NCBI GenBank assembly: GCA_963691815.1
Contig: OY829654.1
Location: 11,241,298-11,305,297, forward strand
DNA length: 64,000 nucleotides
Source of the DNA: Echiichthys vipera
Taxonomy: Eukaryota > Chordata > Actinopteri > Perciformes > Trachinidae
Direction of reading: 5' to 3'
Shown: positions 61,487 through 64,000 of the stretch, piece by piece
How positions within the stretch are numbered: position 1 is the first letter of the stretch
Layout of the letters: the number at the start of each line of letters is the position of its first letter
The notes under the pieces: model-generated
Database searches by the model: none
What the model saw: the letters and a program-made list of their open reading frames with translations, nothing else
What the model was told of the DNA's origin: nothing
Translations under genes and position numbers: made by a program

Positions 61487-62718
61487 TATATCTGTGTTTA
61501 GCTGTTATCCAGATGTGCACATCACATCTCCAGCTGTAACTCTCTCCCTGCAAACTCCTAACTATAGTCAACCCCCATCCCGAGCACCCCATGTGCCCCA
61601 GCCTTTGCTCCCTTCCCCCCATGTTCCCCGATGCCAGGCGTGGTTGTCTAATTAAACCTCTAGAAGAGCACTGACTCTTGACATGCCCTCAGGGTGTGCC
61701 ACACGGGGCACGTGGGCATGAAGAGGGGGGGTAGATCTGGTGAAGGTGAGCAGTGTAGGGTTTCTGGGGGTGTCACAATATGGCAGATGAGGGGAGGGAT
61801 AGCTGTACCAGGGGGAGTCTATTTACTTCTAGCAGGGGGCACAAGGTGTCTTATCATTCCAGCAGAGCTGAGTGCCGTTGTGCGTGTTGAACCTAGCTCA
61901 CCTCGCTGCACTTGGGGAGGGGGACGAGAAAAACATGCAGGGCAGACGAGATAAACTGCTTAGTATACACAGCACACACTGACACACATTCATACACCAA
62001 TTCACATGTACATCGTCACGCATGGATGCCCTTAGCTGCAAATACAGTGCTCACAGACACACGCACATGAACAGATAAATGGGACTGCAGAGGCATGATT
62101 GACAGAGGGACACACAGATGAGACAAAGAAACATGGTTGAATGTATTTACAGCAGGTAGCTTTAATAACATTAAAAAAAAAAACACACACAGGAAGCCTT
62201 ACATTAATTAATGTATATTTATTTAATATTTGATTAGCTTTTCAGAACATTATACACTGTATGCAAATTTTAATACAGCCTAACATAGTTAATATTAATG
62301 TGAGTCCGTCCTCAGGGCTCAGGGCTGTAGAAAGGCTGCGTTGTCTGCTGTCTGGTGATGTGTGTGTGCCTCACTGAGTCCCCCAAAGCACACAGACACA
62401 CACAGGCTGAGAGCTGCTCTGCTGCCTGAACCTGTCACATCACAACAGCTTTGGAGGGACGGATTGATCGAAATAAACTTGAGAGAAACTCAGCTTTGAT
62501 TTTGCTATTATTATTATTTTGCTGGCTGCTATTGTCTGGTCTTTTGTATTGAAGAGAGATGACAGGGAATTCAAACACATGCAAAACTTGTTCAGAGAAA
62601 CAAACACAATTGAAATATTCATATACAATAGCAGCTTTTATTTGAAAAGCGAACTGGGGCATTTAAAGGAATGGTTTGACATTTTGGGAAATATGCTTAT
62701 TTGTTTTCATACCTAGAG

Positions 62719-63234
62719 TTAGAGAGCACTCACACTTGATCAGTTGATCCATGCCGGGCTTTAGCGCGATTGCCCCCCCTCCCTCGTTCCCCGCTGGCCA
62801 GGCCCGGCCTGCACTCACACTCCTTCAAATGATCCGGGCCACGGCCCGATTGCCTCTTGCTGATACGTCATCACCTTGTTATATGACACCAGATTGATTG
62901 ACGTCATCGCAACGCTTCGCTTTGTCTGTGAAAATGGGTTCCGTAGACCTTCCATAGAGTTTCTGTGCGTTTGGTCCAACTGCTTTTGAATATTTTAATC
63001 TGACTAAATCTGCAGTAAACTTTTCGTCTTCTGCATCAGACAACCACAAACCCTTCGCCGGCATTTTTGAAAATGGGGAACAATTGCATGTATATTGACT
63101 TCAGGACCGCCTTCAGTGCTCATGCTCGTGCTCCTACATGTGCAATTGTGCACTCACACTGATCAGATGAAGTAGATTTTAGCCATGAATCTTACTTGGG
63201 CATGGTAGGAATGCCAAGTGTGAGCGCGCCCTTA
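62719..63234. mobile_element. Non-autonomous PIF/Harbinger-type element (510 bp) with TTA duplications
   Basis: TTA stands directly at 62719-62721 and 63232-63234. Between them the ends read GAGAGCACTCACACTTG and, inverted, GGGCGCGCTCACACTTG, matching at 14 of 17 bases. The core GCACTCACACT also recurs inside near 62812 and 63150, as subterminal repeats. A TTA (TWA) duplication is the hallmark of PIF/Harbinger. A 61-codon minus-strand frame (63064-62879) is inside but not recognised as a known transposon protein. Confidence 0.8.
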
Positions 63235-63892
63235 GACAAGCAGCTCATTACCACTCTTTTATCTGTTCAGCAGCTGGTTAACCAAGCTAACAATAAAGAC
63301 TGGAGACAGGATCGGTAAAAAATCCCCAAAAAGCTCACTTACTGTATCAACATGTTATATTCACAGCTAAGAAATACACACATGACAAAATTTTATAACA
63401 TTTTTATACGTGATTTTTTTGGGGGGGATTAAAAAACAACATTTTGAAGGATGCAAAAAAACGCAGTAAGTCAAACCTGTTTCAAAAACTTAAATGACAC
63501 CGTCGGTGTGTGAACATGATTGACACAAGGCGGGGTTGTATTTATTTTTAAGCATGCAACAAATGAAATAAAAAATACAGACTTGGTGTGCAAAGGTCTT
63601 AAATCTCTGCAAGGAAGTAAATACACATTTCCAAAAATGTCCAACCATTGCTTTAAAGTATATGGATGATGCAGACATACGGTCTTATAGATAAAATAAA
63701 ATAATACAAAAACAATATGTGGGATGACTTCATAGTGGCCATGTCTGCCGGACTGAACCACAGAGGCGAATGCCCATATGGGACACTGGAGAATGTCACT
63801 CCTCCTCCTCCAGCTGAGCCTTTGACATACAACCCAATTTTCTATCCAGAGACAGGAGTTATGACACTGTCACAGCAGCTGTGGCAAAGCTC

Positions 63893-64000
<108 letters not shown>

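Overview
This window is nuclear DNA of a vertebrate, almost certainly a teleost fish. The evidence is spliced genes with GT-AG introns, long (GT)n/(CA)n microsatellites, and many fish-type repeats (tRNA-derived SINEs, 3' tails of non-LTR retrotransposons, hAT-, Harbinger- and TTAA-flanked non-autonomous DNA elements). It carries three protein genes in the order and orientation known from human 12q13: adcy6 (minus), cacnb3 (plus), ddx23 (minus). I cannot tell which teleost duplicate (a or b) is present, nor the species.

Layout. Bases 1-16,422 hold the 5' part of adcy6 on the minus strand: the 313-codon first coding exon (15,484-16,422), a 15.4 kb intron full of repeats, and the start of the next coding exon (1-90), which runs off the left edge. 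A splice acceptor one base upstream of the start codon shows that the 5' UTR is split, so the promoter lies further right, perhaps in the CpG-rich stretch 19.3-21.3 kb. Bases 16.4-28.4 kb are the divergent intergenic region between adcy6 and cacnb3, with three SINEs and a 535 bp TTAA-flanked element.

Bases 28,681-47,015 are cacnb3: 14 coding exons that join into one open frame of 567 codons. It is longer than mammalian CACNB3 (484 aa), because it has a 58-residue N-terminus of the CACNB1/CACNB2 type and a 20-residue acidic run in the C-terminus. Its 3' UTR seems to end at an AATAAA at 49,333, facing the 3' end of ddx23.

Bases 50,057-56,576 are ddx23 (PRP28-like DEAD-box spliceosomal helicase): 16 coding exons joining into 803 codons with all helicase motifs intact, plus a non-coding first exon near 57.9 kb. 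The promoter holds two oppositely oriented ZNF143/SBS-like motifs. Bases 58-64 kb are intergenic, with three long (GT)n tracts (one running off the right edge), a 140 bp hAT-type element and a 510 bp Harbinger-type element with TTA duplications.

The three genes are not an operon and I see no direct pathway link. adcy6 makes cAMP at the plasma membrane, cacnb3 is the cytosolic beta subunit of voltage-gated calcium channels, and ddx23 acts in pre-mRNA splicing. What joins them is long-conserved gene order. I found no wholly new gene system; the less expected items are short mobile elements with readable ends, a 43 bp perfect repeat, the cacnb3 N-terminus and acidic tract, and the promoter and 3'-end architecture of ddx23.
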